Below the pieces are notes generated by a model. That model was not told the DNA's origin and did not search any database. It saw only the letters and a program-made list of their open reading frames with translations. A stretch of 64,000 nucleotides of DNA, from positions 4,836,001 through 4,900,000 of the forward strand of contig NC_057789.1 of assembly GCF_014905175.1 (NCBI RefSeq), in the 5' to 3' direction. This DNA comes from Aphidius gifuensis. Its lineage: Eukaryota; Arthropoda; Insecta; Hymenoptera; Braconidae. The first letter of the stretch is position 1, and every line of letters begins with the position of its first letter. A program made the translations under genes and the position numbers. Below are positions 37,601 through 50,200 of the stretch, piece by piece.

Positions 37601-38469
37601 AAACTTGAAACATGCAGAAATACAGTTTTAGACTGTCGACGTTGGTATATCTTTCTGTCTCGGGCTTATAACTATATATGTGAAAAATAAAATAGAAAAA
37701 TTCAAGAGAGAATCAGCAGGGATATTTAAAAAAAAAAAATAGTTGAAAAATACAGAGGGGTGTATCAAGGGATGTTTGAAAACAGTCGAGATTTTTATGA
37801 CGCAGTGAGCTACATCCTGCAGAGCTTACAAGCTTTGACTTCCAAGCTTTTATGCATTTTTCATATATATATTTTTTTTTTATTTTTTATTATTTGTCTC
37901 TTTTCTATACTTGTCTTTATTTTATATATATATGATTTTCAATTTTTTTTACTGTTAAAACAGTGAAGCGTAAAACACACGCAAAGTCTCTTTTTTTTTT
38001 ATAAAATTTTAACCCCAATTCATTATTCTCAAAATAATAAAAATAATTAAAAAATATAAAATATATATGTTATTTATTAAAAAATTAAATATTTTAAAAA
38101 ATAAAATTTTAAATATTCAATATAAATTTATGAAATATATGATATCAAATATTTAAAGAATTTTTTTAAAAATGAAAATTACCATAAAATCGATTTTCCA
38201 TTACAAAATGCAAATTACAAAATAATTAATAATGATGAGTTATTAAAAATTTTATAAAATTAAAATTATAAATTGATGAATGATATTATTAATTTAAGAA
38301 AAATGAGGTAACTTGTTACTGCAGGGTACATGTATATTTTCAATAATGAAAATATTAATAATTACTCAACAATGTCGTTGGTTGGCAATATATATTGTCA
38401 AGAGAATAAATGACGTAATATTGTAGTTGGATAAAGTACAGATGTTGTTGCCTGAGGGGATGGTGAATG
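34641..38469. other. no gene supported
   Basis: AT-rich. Complex islands lie at about 35840-36040, 36540-36700 and 37540-37680. The 36580-36600 patch, read on the - strand, has an ATG followed by a GTAGGT donor after nine codons, too short to call. Microsatellite and homopolymer runs are frequent. Confidence 0.5.
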
Positions 38470-38489
38470 TATATATATATATATATATA
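38470..38489. repeat. TA dinucleotide microsatellite
   Basis: Ten uninterrupted TA units at the start of a more complex island (38490-38790) that is open on both strands but has no splice boundaries I trust. Confidence 0.85.
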
Positions 38490-38814
38490 GGCATAGTTGA
38501 TGTCTATATAGAGTGTCGTCAGTGGCATAACTATAATGCAATGTGACTGGACGACGTGCAGAGTAACCCAACATACATTGCTACCTTGCTGGTCTTACCT
38601 CTCGAGGGAAATAAACAGGCCGGCTTTGCTGACAAACCTCCAGCGTAATAATATACAACATATAGGTTATGTATACCCGAAGAAGCCGTTCGAGAGAATA
38701 ACAATGGAAAAAAAACACCTGGCCTCTCTCTACCTTGCAATGTTATTTGACATAACTGTGAAATTTCAAACCTAAAGTCCTTGTGATTCAATATGTTTGG
38801 AGGGTGTATGTGTG

Positions 38815-38881
38815 TTTATTTATTTATTTATTTATTTGTTTATTTGCTTATTTACTTGCTTGTTTGCTCGCTTGTTTACTT
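38815..38881 (+). repeat. degenerating tetranucleotide array
   Basis: About 16 tandem four-base units that change along the array from pure TTTA to TTTG, CTTA, CTTG and CTCG. This is a polar gradient of point changes in a single slippage-derived tract. Confidence 0.8.
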
Positions 38882-41800
38882 CAAGGTTTGTGTTAATTTA
38901 TAATTATCAAAAGAAAATTCAAAGTCTTTGAGTTAAAAATAATAATAATATTTTTTTGTTTATATTATCAAGAGTTTATTAATTATTTTTTTTATTTAAA
39001 ATTTTTATATTATTCATAAATTAAAATTAAATCTTTTCAATATATAAAAAAATTTTGGTCTTTGTTGTGAACAATTTATTGCTTGACAAATTACTGAGTT
39101 AAATATATTATTGTGGTAAAAAATACAGAGGTTTGATTTTTTTATTGTTGCTATGTACCATTGGGGAATATTGATTATCATGGTTTTAAACGAAGCACTA
39201 CATCAAGGCAAAAGAATAAAATAGCAAAAAAATAATAAAAAAAATAACATGGGGGTTTGTAAAAAGGGAAGTGAAAGACGAGAGGTGGAAACGAGTCTTG
39301 TTCAAAGGGAAACAATTAGGGATTTCAACTAGGCGCAAAATTCTGACCGGAGGGTATACACAGAGAGAATGAAAAATTGTTTAATGGTATATATATATAA
39401 TAAAAGAAAAAAATATAGAAACCATTCGACAACGGTTAATTATCGTTTCTCGAAATTGTTTTGCTCTTGTATATATATTGTATTCGCTATGTATATAACT
39501 ACAGGTATATAGATTTTTTCTTTACAATGACTGTGATTTTTCCGGTTGTTAGTTTTTTTTTATTATATATTTTTTCTAGCCTAGTCATTAGATTATACAG
39601 CTGATAGTTACCCACAATTATCAAACTAAAAAAAAAAAAAACAATTAGCATTATACCCGAGTTGAAATTAAGATCAAAATTCGCTTATCGATTTTAGTTT
39701 AACGTTGAAAATCGAACTCTAAACAAGGTCAAAATTATATGATTTTTATCGAGCTTCAAGTTGAAAATTCAAAATCATATCGACTTTGATATTTTATTTT
39801 ATACCTTATTCACTTGGGTGTGGTATTATGTATTGTTAGAAAAAAAAACAAAAAAAGTTCAGAGTATAAAATCGTTATCGCAATCAGTAGACATGTCTGA
39901 CAATTCTCACATACATATATTTTCATCTCATCAATCAAATCTCAATCCAATCTGACGGAAATGCTTGGACGTCAAAACGTCGCAGGACATATCACCGGAA
40001 TACTGCAGTTTCTACATTTATATTTGAAAATTCACTGACAGAAATTCATCCATACAAATAGACATGTTTTTGTCATGTTACAACAATACTCATAAATCGA
40101 TGGACAACTTTATTTATATACAGTGTGAGAATACAAGCTTAAGCGTGATCTGCACGTTGTCCGCGTGAAAATATCTAGTGTATTGTAGCCATGTTATATA
40201 TATATGTACAGACAGAAACTAGTGGAATAAATAATTCAGAAACTACCAGGCTAAATTCCAAAGCATGTATACACGTAAATCCAATAAATTTACAACTGCT
40301 ACACCACAGAGAGGCTCAAATAAAATCCTTATACATTTTATTTAACAAAAGAGAACACAACTCAATTGCACGCTCATCTTAAATTTCAAATTCCATCAAT
40401 TTTATTTGTTTCCATTTATTTAAATATAATGAGAATAATATAAGCATTAGTATTATATTGAAAATTTTAAAATATAAAATTATATTTAAATTTTATTATA
40501 ACTGTTTATTATTTATCAACTGACATCAATGTATCAGTCCCATTGGAATTACTGTCACAATTCATCACTATGATGTTTTGCATTTCTCGAGATTGATTAT
40601 GCCCATTGGGTCGTGGTTATATATGTTAGTAATTCCACTATATATATTATATATTCATTCATAAATATTTTTTTTCTTTTATTATTTCAAATGAAAAATT
40701 CACTCTATTCTCAACACAAAGATATTTATCAAGTTGAAGTTTGAATAAATATTTAAGTTGTAAAAAAGTAGAATATTATTAAAAAATAAACAGTACATTG
40801 TACTGATGATAATAATAAAAATAATAAAAAATAAAAAACACTACTCGAAAGAGTATTTTTAAAATATAAAAATTCAAGGTAATATTTTGTAATACTAATT
40901 CATAGTAAGAATAAATACATTTAAGGAGCTTATGAGAACATGCAAGAAGAGAGAGAGATTTTCTTTTGATAAGAAAACCCCCTTGAGGTCTTGAGGATCG
41001 TCTCTAAGTAAATCAGATAGTATGTGTATGTACACACTAACATTTTCTATATGACTAGTATGTTCTCTTTGTGTGTGTATATGATATACGAGTTGAGGAA
41101 TATTTTACATAAACGCAGAGGTGTTAAATTTTCTGTCCGCATCAAGTATAATCCATTAACGAAATTAGTGTACTTTTACTTCTTCACACTTGTGATTGAT
41201 TATTTAAATTTAATTATCCAAATCATCTTCATGAACACTTATAAATGTATAAATTATACATTGAATATATTTATTGTAATAAGTCATTTGATAATTTATC
41301 AAGCAATATAGAAAAAAAATATTTATATATTTATATTTTTTTCTAATAAATGTAACAATTAATTTAACAATAATGCTACTTTATTTTATTGATGATTAAT
41401 TTGAAATGAGAAATTGTTTCTAGCTGAATTGAGCGGTTTTCAAGATATTCAAGCGAATAAATTACAACAGCTGTTGCTTTTGTGGCAAAATTAAACACAA
41501 ATTAACTGTTGTTGTTTAATTAAATGATAATATTGCTTGAGAAACTTTATTATAAATTGAATAAACTTAAAAATAATTAAGGTCAAGATTAAAATAAAAT
41601 ATATGATAAATTATTAATTTATTTTTAAAAAGGAAATTAGATTTTTAATTTTAGTATATATAAAGGTTGAAGGCTATATGTACACTTGAAAAGATCAAAC
41701 GCTTTTGACGTCAGCTAGGTGTTTGATTGTATTTTTTTTTTAAATTCTTATTTTTTGCATGAAGTAATAGTTAATAATGCAAGAAAAGCAAGGTATAAAG

Positions 41801-42383
41801 TAGAAAAGGTTGGTTTGAAAAAAAAAAATATATATAAATACATAAACCAAGAGGACCTGAAGTAAAGTGCCATGTTGTAACTCACATTGGTCATGGGCCG
41901 GCAACGAAAACCACGGGCCTCCAGTGGAGTAAATTTTTCATCCGACTTCGTGTACACCAAGCATTTTCTTTTTTTTTTTTTTTATTTTTCCTCTGTCTCT
42001 TATGTTGGAAGAAATATAGGACACAGAGGTAGAAAATGGTGCATAAAACAACAAATAAAAAAAATAAATAAAAATAAATATACAAAAAAAAAAAGATGGA
42101 AATGGAAAATGCATGCTATAGTAAAAAAATTCCCAGCTGCCACTGGATTATCCTACTTTGCGCACACACATATGAAAATAAAAAAAAAAAAAATAGATTT
42201 ATTGAAACAAAGAAAACTTATTGTCTTAACAATAAATAGAAAATTATTTGGAAGGAAAATTTTTTAATATTACAACAAAAAGGCGATGTAAAATAAAGAC
42301 TCGAGTTTTCGACTGCACAAAATCTTCTCGAAAACACCAATAATGATGATCATCTGGTCGTGGATCAATGTGGAAGTCTGTGT
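38882..42383. other. no gene supported
   Basis: AT-rich DNA. Complex patches lie at about 39240-39360, 39960-40180 and 41880-42170. The last contains a 126-codon frame interrupted by many A/T homopolymers and has no recognisable domain; I treat it as chance. Confidence 0.5.
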
Positions 42384-42482
42384 GTCACTCTGCTACAACT
42401 GTGAATCGTCATTCGTATGTCACTCTGTCACAATCGTGAATCGTCATTCGTATGGCACTCTGTCACAATCGTAGATCGTCAT
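42384..42482 (+). repeat. 35-bp minisatellite, 2.8 copies
   Basis: Units at 42384-42418, 42419-42453 and 42454-42482 (partial). Each has [GT]CACTCTG, then TACAACTG or CACAATCGTG, then AATCGTCATTCGTAT. Copies 2 and 3 share the TCACAATCGT variant. It is CpG-containing, unlike the background, and lies 0.4 kb before the 151-bp array. Confidence 0.85.
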
Positions 42483-42889
42483 AAAAAGTCATCAACGGCA
42501 GTCTACTACCACATGTTCATCTCATCAATTTATAATAATATTCTGCTTACATATATAATTATATATACATATTATTAAGTAACTTGTAATTGTAATAACT
42601 TATATAATGTAGCCCAAAAAGATGAAATGTCAAGGGCGTAAACTTAATAAATAAATAAATAAATAAATAATATTATCTAAATTTTTTAAAATAAAATCAT
42701 CTTTTCTAGACTCCAGTTGAGAATAATTAATTTCAAAAATTAAACAATTTGTTTTGTACAAAGAAGAAGCATACTAATTGTCGAATAAATTAACAAAAAT
42801 ATTTTTTTTTTGTTTTTGTTTTTTTTTTTTAAACGAAAAAAAATATAATTAACGCTTTAATTGTTTAGCTGTTTTATATACGAGCACAT
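42483..42889. other. spacer between the two tandem arrays
   Basis: AT-rich spacer containing an AAAT/AATA tetranucleotide microsatellite at 42646-42670 and T-rich runs near 42802-42830. No coding signal. Confidence 0.6.
42646..42670. repeat. AATA tetranucleotide microsatellite
   Basis: About six uninterrupted four-base units in the spacer between the minisatellite and the 151-bp array. Confidence 0.85.
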
Positions 42890-44265
42890 TGGAAAATTTT
42901 TTTTTTCAAATTTATATTTCCCCACATAAAAATCACATAATTCGCACAAAATTTTACGCCCAATTGTATCAAGATCTAATAATTATTAAAAAAGTTGTGC
43001 TAGCTTAATACGTCAATTTTTTAAAAAAATGTAAAAAATAAAAAAAAAATTTTCTTTCAAATTTATTCCTTCACACATAAAAAACACATAATTCGCACAA
43101 AATTTTAAGCCCAATTGCATCAAGATCTAATAATTATTAAAAAAGTTGTGCTAGCTTAATACGCCAATTTATGAGCCCAAATGTAAAAAATAAAAAAAAA
43201 ATTTTCTTTTAAATTTATTTCTTCACACATAAAAAACACATAATTCGCCCAAAATTATGAGCCCAAATGCATTGAGATCCGATGATTATTGAGAAAGTTG
43301 TGCAAGCTTAATACGCCAATTTTTAAAAAAAATGTAAAAAATAAAAAAAAAATTTTCTTTTTGATTTATTTCTTCACACATAAAAAACACATAATTCGCC
43401 CAAAATTTTAAGCCCAATCGTATCGAGATCCGATGATTATTAAAAAAGTTGTGCTAGCTTAATATTTGAATTTTAAAAAAAAATGTAAAAAATAAAAAAA
43501 AAATTTTCTTTCAAATTTATTTCTTCACACATAAAAAACACATAATTCGCACAAAATTTTAAGCCCAATTGCATCGAGATCCGATGATTATTAAAAAAGT
43601 TGTGCTAGCTTAATATTTGAATTTTTTAAAAAAATGTAAAAAATTTTTTAAAAAAATGTAAAAAATAAAAAAAAAATTTTCTTTCAAATTTATTTCTTCA
43701 CACATAAAAAACACATAATTCGCTCAAAATTTTAAGCCCAATTGCATCGAGATCCGATGATTATTAAAAAAGTTGTGCTAGCTTAATATTTGAATTTTAA
43801 AAAAAAATGTAAAAAATAAAAAAAAAATTTTCTTTCAAATTTATTTCTTCACACATAAAAAACACATAATTCGCACAAAATTTTTAACCCGATTGAATCA
43901 AGATCCGATGATTATTAAAAAAGTTGTGCTAGCTTAATATGTCAATTTTTTAAAAAAATGTAAAAAATAAAAAAAAATTTTTTTTTTCAAATTTATTTCT
44001 TCACACATAAAAAACACATAATTCGCACAAAATTTTAAGCCCAAGTGCATTGAGATCCGATGATTATTAGGAAAGTTGTGCTAGCTTAATATGTGAATTT
44101 TTAAAGAAAATGTAACAAATAAAAAAAAATTTTTTATCACATTTATTCTTTCACACATAAAAAACACATAATTCGCGCAAAATTTTGAGCCCAAGTCCAT
44201 TGAGATCCGATGATTATTGAGAAAGTTGTGCTAGCTTAATTTGTCAATTTAAAAAAAAAATATCA
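42890..44265 (+). repeat. nine-copy tandem array, about 151-bp unit (satellite-like)
   Basis: The word CACATAATTCG recurs at 42934, 43085, 43237, 43388, 43539, 43712, 43863, 44015 and 44165, spaced 151, 152, 151, 151, 173, 151, 152 and 150 bp. Each unit has a core of about 85 bp (CACATAATTCG, CAAAATTTTAAGCCCAA, GAGATCCGATGATTATT, GTTGTGCTAGCTTAAT) and an A/T spacer with AAATGTAAAAAATAAAAAA, TTTCTTT and ATTTATTTCTTCACACAT. Copies 1 and 2 carry GATCTAATAATTATT; copies 3-9 carry GATCCGATGATTATT. The 173-bp interval holds an extra 22-bp duplication of TTTTTTAAAAAAATGTAAAA. Outer copies 1, 8 and 9 are the most diverged, the usual pattern of unequal exchange. There is no open frame through the unit. 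Confidence 0.95.
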
Positions 44266-47200
44266 AAAAAAATTTTGTTTACTCGCTCTTTTTTTTTTGT
44301 TTTTTCGTTGCTAACGAAATAAATAAAAAAATAATAGAAAAAGGCAAACAGAAAGAAATTCGTATGAGAGTAAGTGAGAAAAAAACAATGACCAATCAAA
44401 TGTCCGGAAGACCGATGATGTTTGTCCTTTTTATATTAGGATTCTATTTATCATAAGATAAACTTAATTTCATGATTAATTATAAAATAAAAAAAAACTT
44501 GTTAATTAAACTTGATAAAATTTAAATAATATTTTAAAATTCAAATTGAATTTAAATTCAGTATGGACTATAAATAAACATCGAAAGTGGTCATTCATTA
44601 TTTTCATTAAAACCATCTGGAATGATTGGTATTGTTATATTCAATGGCCAAAATTTGAATTTGTATATTCAGAAAATACAGAGAGTGTATTAGCATGGTT
44701 TGATGTTTTCTCTTGTAATTAGTTTGCATAAAAATTCAATTTTAATGTCATCCCTACAGCAATGTGACCTTACAAATTAACAAGTAAAAAATCATATTAC
44801 AATGTTTGGTTATAATTTTAAACAAAGAAAATGTTCAATTATATTTATGTCAATTTTCTAAAGTATAATTAAACTTCATTGTTAATTAAAAATATTATTA
44901 TTTATTTTTCAATTTTACTTGAATAAATTGAAATGATATAATTAAAATTACAAGATACTTGAAGGGAAAATATTAAAATATATTTTATAATAAACAATGA
45001 GTTAATTGTTTTATTTTTTGAATATGAAAATTTTAAAACTCATAAACATGAACAATGTGTTTTTCAAAAGTTCAAAGACATCAAGATATATTTATTTGTA
45101 TCAACGTCCTTAACCATTTTCCTACAAGGAAACTCTGTACTTAAAAATAAACTTGATGTGTATTCACAGTTTCGTTATACCTATTCCAGTATTATCCACA
45201 CAAAAATACAATAGAACAAACTTTATAAACACTCTACAATAATAACAATAATATAAAAAAATAAATAACAGTAATAATAATAATAAAAATAATATTATAA
45301 CTGGAATATTTTTTAAAAAATGTCTATTTCTATCTGCAATTTCAAGCTTTTGTTTAAACAAACAATAAACTTTTATAAAATTATATTTGTTTGTTATTCA
45401 AAAAAAAATTCACGTTGATTTTTATATTTAAAAAATTCATTTCACATTGATTTTAATAAATACAGAATATATTTGAATTTAAAAACGTATATGAATTTAT
45501 CCTAGAATAAATCAAATTATGTTTTTTTTTTTTTCTTCAATGTCAAAATAACATGTTTTAAATTTTATATTTAATAATGAATTTAAAAAAAAAAAATATT
45601 TGAATTATAAATCATCAAGGAAGCAAAACTGTAATAATGAATAAAAACATAGAGTAAAAAAAATAATTAATATTTTTAAATTGCATTATCTTTAATATAA
45701 ATTTTAAAAAATATGTACGAAAAATATAAATCTAACAAGTTTAATTGAATTCAGAATATATAAAGTTGTGTCAACATGGGAATTAGAATGATAATGATCC
45801 TTTTCTATTCGTGAAACTGAATCGTTCTCCATAGGGATTTAAATACTTTTTTTATTAGTGACTTAATTTTACTGACGGTTTCAAGAGTTAAATTACATTA
45901 AATACGATGAGAGGTTAGGCAAGTGTATAAGGTCTATAGGCAGCTTGTGGGTCTCGTGGGTATTAAACCGCGATATGAGTTTATGATGATACCCATTGTA
46001 TACATCAAGGTATAATTTCTGCTTGTAGTGGTATTTCACGAATTATATATGTGTATATAAAATACACTTGTTCTACAGAGAAAAAAAAATAGAATTTTAT
46101 ACAAAGTGTTTTTGGTGTTTGGTATATACATTTAGTATATAGAGAGATAGAAAAATAAAGGTAAAATAAAAAAATGTATGTGTGAGAGAGTAAAGAAGAG
46201 TGAAGGCGATTTAGGGAGAATTGAAAATTTTACGTTTATGTATACAAGAGTACACTGACAACTGACACATTCAAACCTTCATGGCAAAGAGGAATTCTAT
46301 AATGCATGAGATGCAGACGCGACCCTTTTTTCGTATGTATGATTGGCCATTTGCTTAGCAAGCAAGCATTTTCTACAATATCACATTTTGTATGAAGTAA
46401 CTTTACTGCATGCCTCATTGAGTACTTTTTTTTTTTTTTATTATTCTATTTATTTATTTATTTTTATTTTTTTTCTTAGGCTACGAAAATGTTCGTGAAA
46501 TAATAATTTCGCTCAATTTATGACGTAAATATATTTGTTTTTTGTTTTTTTTTTTTCAACCGTAATCTACTTTGCTTGTATCACTTGTTGTTTTTACATT
46601 TTTTATATATTTTTTTTTTCACCTTTCTCATCTGAAACTGAAGTCAAATATTTTACAAGCTTTATACAGAAATTTTTATCATTTTTTAAATGATCCCAGA
46701 TGTACGAGACTTTTTATTTTTTTCATTTTTTTTTTTTCTTTTAATGGCACATGATGCGGTAAAAGAGCATCAAGGGATGGACTGGAAGGAAAATGTTAAT
46801 CGTAAAAATAAACGGGGGTATATGGAGTTTTGCCAAAAAGATACTTGAAAATATACATATTTTTTGGTATACCTTTGGTAAACTAAACTTCAGTGAACGC
46901 ATATTTTAAATATTCGATAATTCATCGAAAAAAAAAATCATTATTATTTTTTTTTAATATGTAATATACTTTTTGAATTTATTTTATACTTTTATATTTT
47001 AATATCAAATTATTTTCTGCATAGTTTTATACATGATCAGCGCCGAACAAAAAAGCATTTTTTTATTTAAAAAAAAAATGAAATTTAAAATATATTTTTT
47101 CAATGTAACGTGTGGATTAATTCATGTCAATGATTCCACGTAATATCTATTGAAAAAATTTTTTAAAAATATCAAAAGCATGGATGAGAAAAAAATAAAA

Positions 47201-50200
47201 TTTCTCAATAAATGTCTGACTATATTAAATTTATACTACTGAACAGACAAATGTATATAAAATAAATATTATGATTTAAATAAAAACATGGTAATTAAAA
47301 AAAACTTAATTTAACTTTTGATTTTAATATGATGAATATTAAATTTTATATATATTATTAAAAAATAAAAAAAATTGTTTAGACAGGTATCAACAAAATG
47401 TCATGAAGCTTTATTTAACAAGTTAAATGTTGACAAAGACACGTTGTTGTTACGCACTGAATATATATTATCATATAAAGATACTTTGTCAAGATAAATT
47501 TTCGCATGAAAATAATAAGTTATTAATAAAATCCAGGAAGTATAATATAAACAAAGATTGTTTGAAAGTTTATGTACATATATATTTATGTGCTAAGCTT
47601 AGGGGTATGGGCTGTTGATGATATCCATAAAGGCTGCACACCAAGGCTAAATATATTAAGAGCTTTAATTAATTCTGTCACATACATGCATATACACTAT
47701 ATACTTTAGTTTTGTACGGATTCACGTGTTTCACCCGAAGGTACACGGTAATTGTAATTATCTCCAAGTAAAAATTACTTTCATTAAATTTTATTTATTA
47801 TTTTTTATTTTCTATATATTTCATTAGCTATTAAATTAATTTTTGTAACGTTTTTTTTTTCTTTAAAACTCATTTTTATTATGGTTTTTATTTTTTCATT
47901 TTTTGCTTGTGATATTTTTTAAAAAATAATAATAATAAAATAGTGTCAATTTAGGGAAAATTTCGTTTTTTAATTATAGAATAATAATGAGATTTTTTTT
48001 TTAAAAAGAATTTTTGTTTTTTATTATAAAATAGTATATTTGGATAGGATATTAAATGAAATATTTAAATAAAGCTTTACTCATGCTTTCGTTATGTTAT
48101 GCTAGCTACTCTTTGTATCTCACAGTTTGGCAAGCCAATAAATTTATCCAATTTGTATGTACTCGTATCGGGCTCGTCAAAAGCGAATAGGATGTTTAGA
48201 GAATAGGAAAATGAGGGTGGTCAACTAGGCAACATCAACCTCTTTCCACAATATATATCCTTCCTCTACATATCTCTATAATTCTTCAATGTTTCTCGTA
48301 TATACGTATATAGATGAGATCAACTTGTACGCTTGCTAATTATTTTCATGTACGGTTCGACAAACTGGTCTGACGGTAATTGATATTTCAATGATAGAAT
48401 ACGTATATATACAAATGTAGAAATGTTTGAAAAACGAATAAATAATATACGTATGAATATTAAATGTTAAATGTTTATAAAATAATATTAAAATATTAAA
48501 TTTAATGATGAAAATAAATATCAAAATTGATAAATAATTATTGAACGTATATTTTGATTAAAAAATTAAAAATTTATTTACTTTCATTTGATGATTCGTT
48601 GTTACATATTTGCATTTTAATTGTGAAATATTATTTCATCGATTAATCAGTGTCGTTTAAAAAATCATATCAAGCTTTTACGTGCTATAACTCTCAACGA
48701 AGAAAATTAATAATGCAATTTAGCATTGTGGTCACGAGCTTTTTTTTTTTTTGTTTTTATCTTTCATTATTTTTTTTTTGCTTCATTATAGTATTATAAC
48801 GAGATTGCTAGGAAAATTATTTAACGAACTCTACCTGCTGGGTATAAAAAAAAAAAAAAAACAAATCTTCAAAAATAAATAAAATTTTACCGTAAAATAA
48901 TCTTTATAATTTTTTTTTTTTAACTTGTTTTTCTATAGCTCACATAACCTGAGCCGGTTTACCACACAAAAAAAAAAAAAAAAAAGTAAAATGAATCTCA
49001 CTTAATCCTGTTTTATAATCTTGCAGTTTTAGTTTTATTATTACTTTTTAATTTTATTTTTTTTCTTGAAGCTCATGAGACAGTCAAATGGAAATTTGTT
49101 TCTTTATATAATTTAAGGTTGCTTATAAATAATTAAATCGTCACTCAATTTTTTTTTTTTTTGGCTCATTTTTCAAATGAAATAAATATCTATACTCTCA
49201 ATTTTTTTCAATTTTTTCTGACGTCGTTTTTTTGAGATAATTAATGCCAAAGTTGACAACTTTTATATAGGACTATAAGTTGATATACCGTACATTTTAT
49301 TTTTAACGTATTTTAAAAAATTTAAATTATATCAAATTAGTGCTCGAGAAAATGATAAAAAAAAAATAATTTTAAATATTGAATATTTAAATTATTTTGT
49401 CTTGCAACGAAGGACATGAGAATTATCAACACTGCTCTCTTCTCCTTGTTTACTTTTCACTTGCGAGCGGGATGTTCACCAACGTGACATACAAATGATC
49501 ATTGTAGTAGTGGTAGTATATAAAAAATCAGTTGATTTCCATTTTGCTTGCTGGAATATGTTGGTGTATCTGTTTACACACACTACGATTTTAAGGCAAA
49601 GCGTAACAAAATTTTAAAGAGTAAAATAAACGTAGTGGTATACGAGTCCTCCAAGCCTAAATAATAGTACGACTATGTCCCTTGTAAGCAACCTTAATGT
49701 GTTTCTTTTCAATAAAAAAAAATTCAAAAGATTAAAAATAAAATTGCTATATATTTTGTCTTGAAATAGTAAATATATATTTGTCAGAAAATGAAAATAT
49801 AAAAATAAAAAATAGATAGTTATTATTTTGTAGAAAAAAAAAAAAAAAAGTCTGATTAAACTGCGATCTGTCGGCTCGAAACGATTGAAATATCGTTGTT
49901 CGTTGGAAAAATGATGGGGGTTTTTTTTTTTATTTATTTTTTTTCGGTACACTAAAGTATCCAGTATTTTCACTGAGAAGAAACCTATCTAAGGGTCAAG
50001 TCTGTTTGAAAGATTGTTAAGAGAAAAAGAAGCTAGAGTGAGAGAAAAAAATAAAGAATTATTGGAAGACGATCGAAGACTACCTATATGTATATGGCTT
50101 AAATTTTCTTCTACAAAAATAAAGAAAATAACGAAAAAAAAAAAAATCACAAGGTGAACTATTTGAAACCTCATTACCTTCTTATTATATACCAAATGGA

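Noticed and set aside
41887..42267. 126-codon plus-strand frame
   Set aside because: Runs through many A and T homopolymers (poly-Lys and poly-Phe) with no recognisable domain or splice context.
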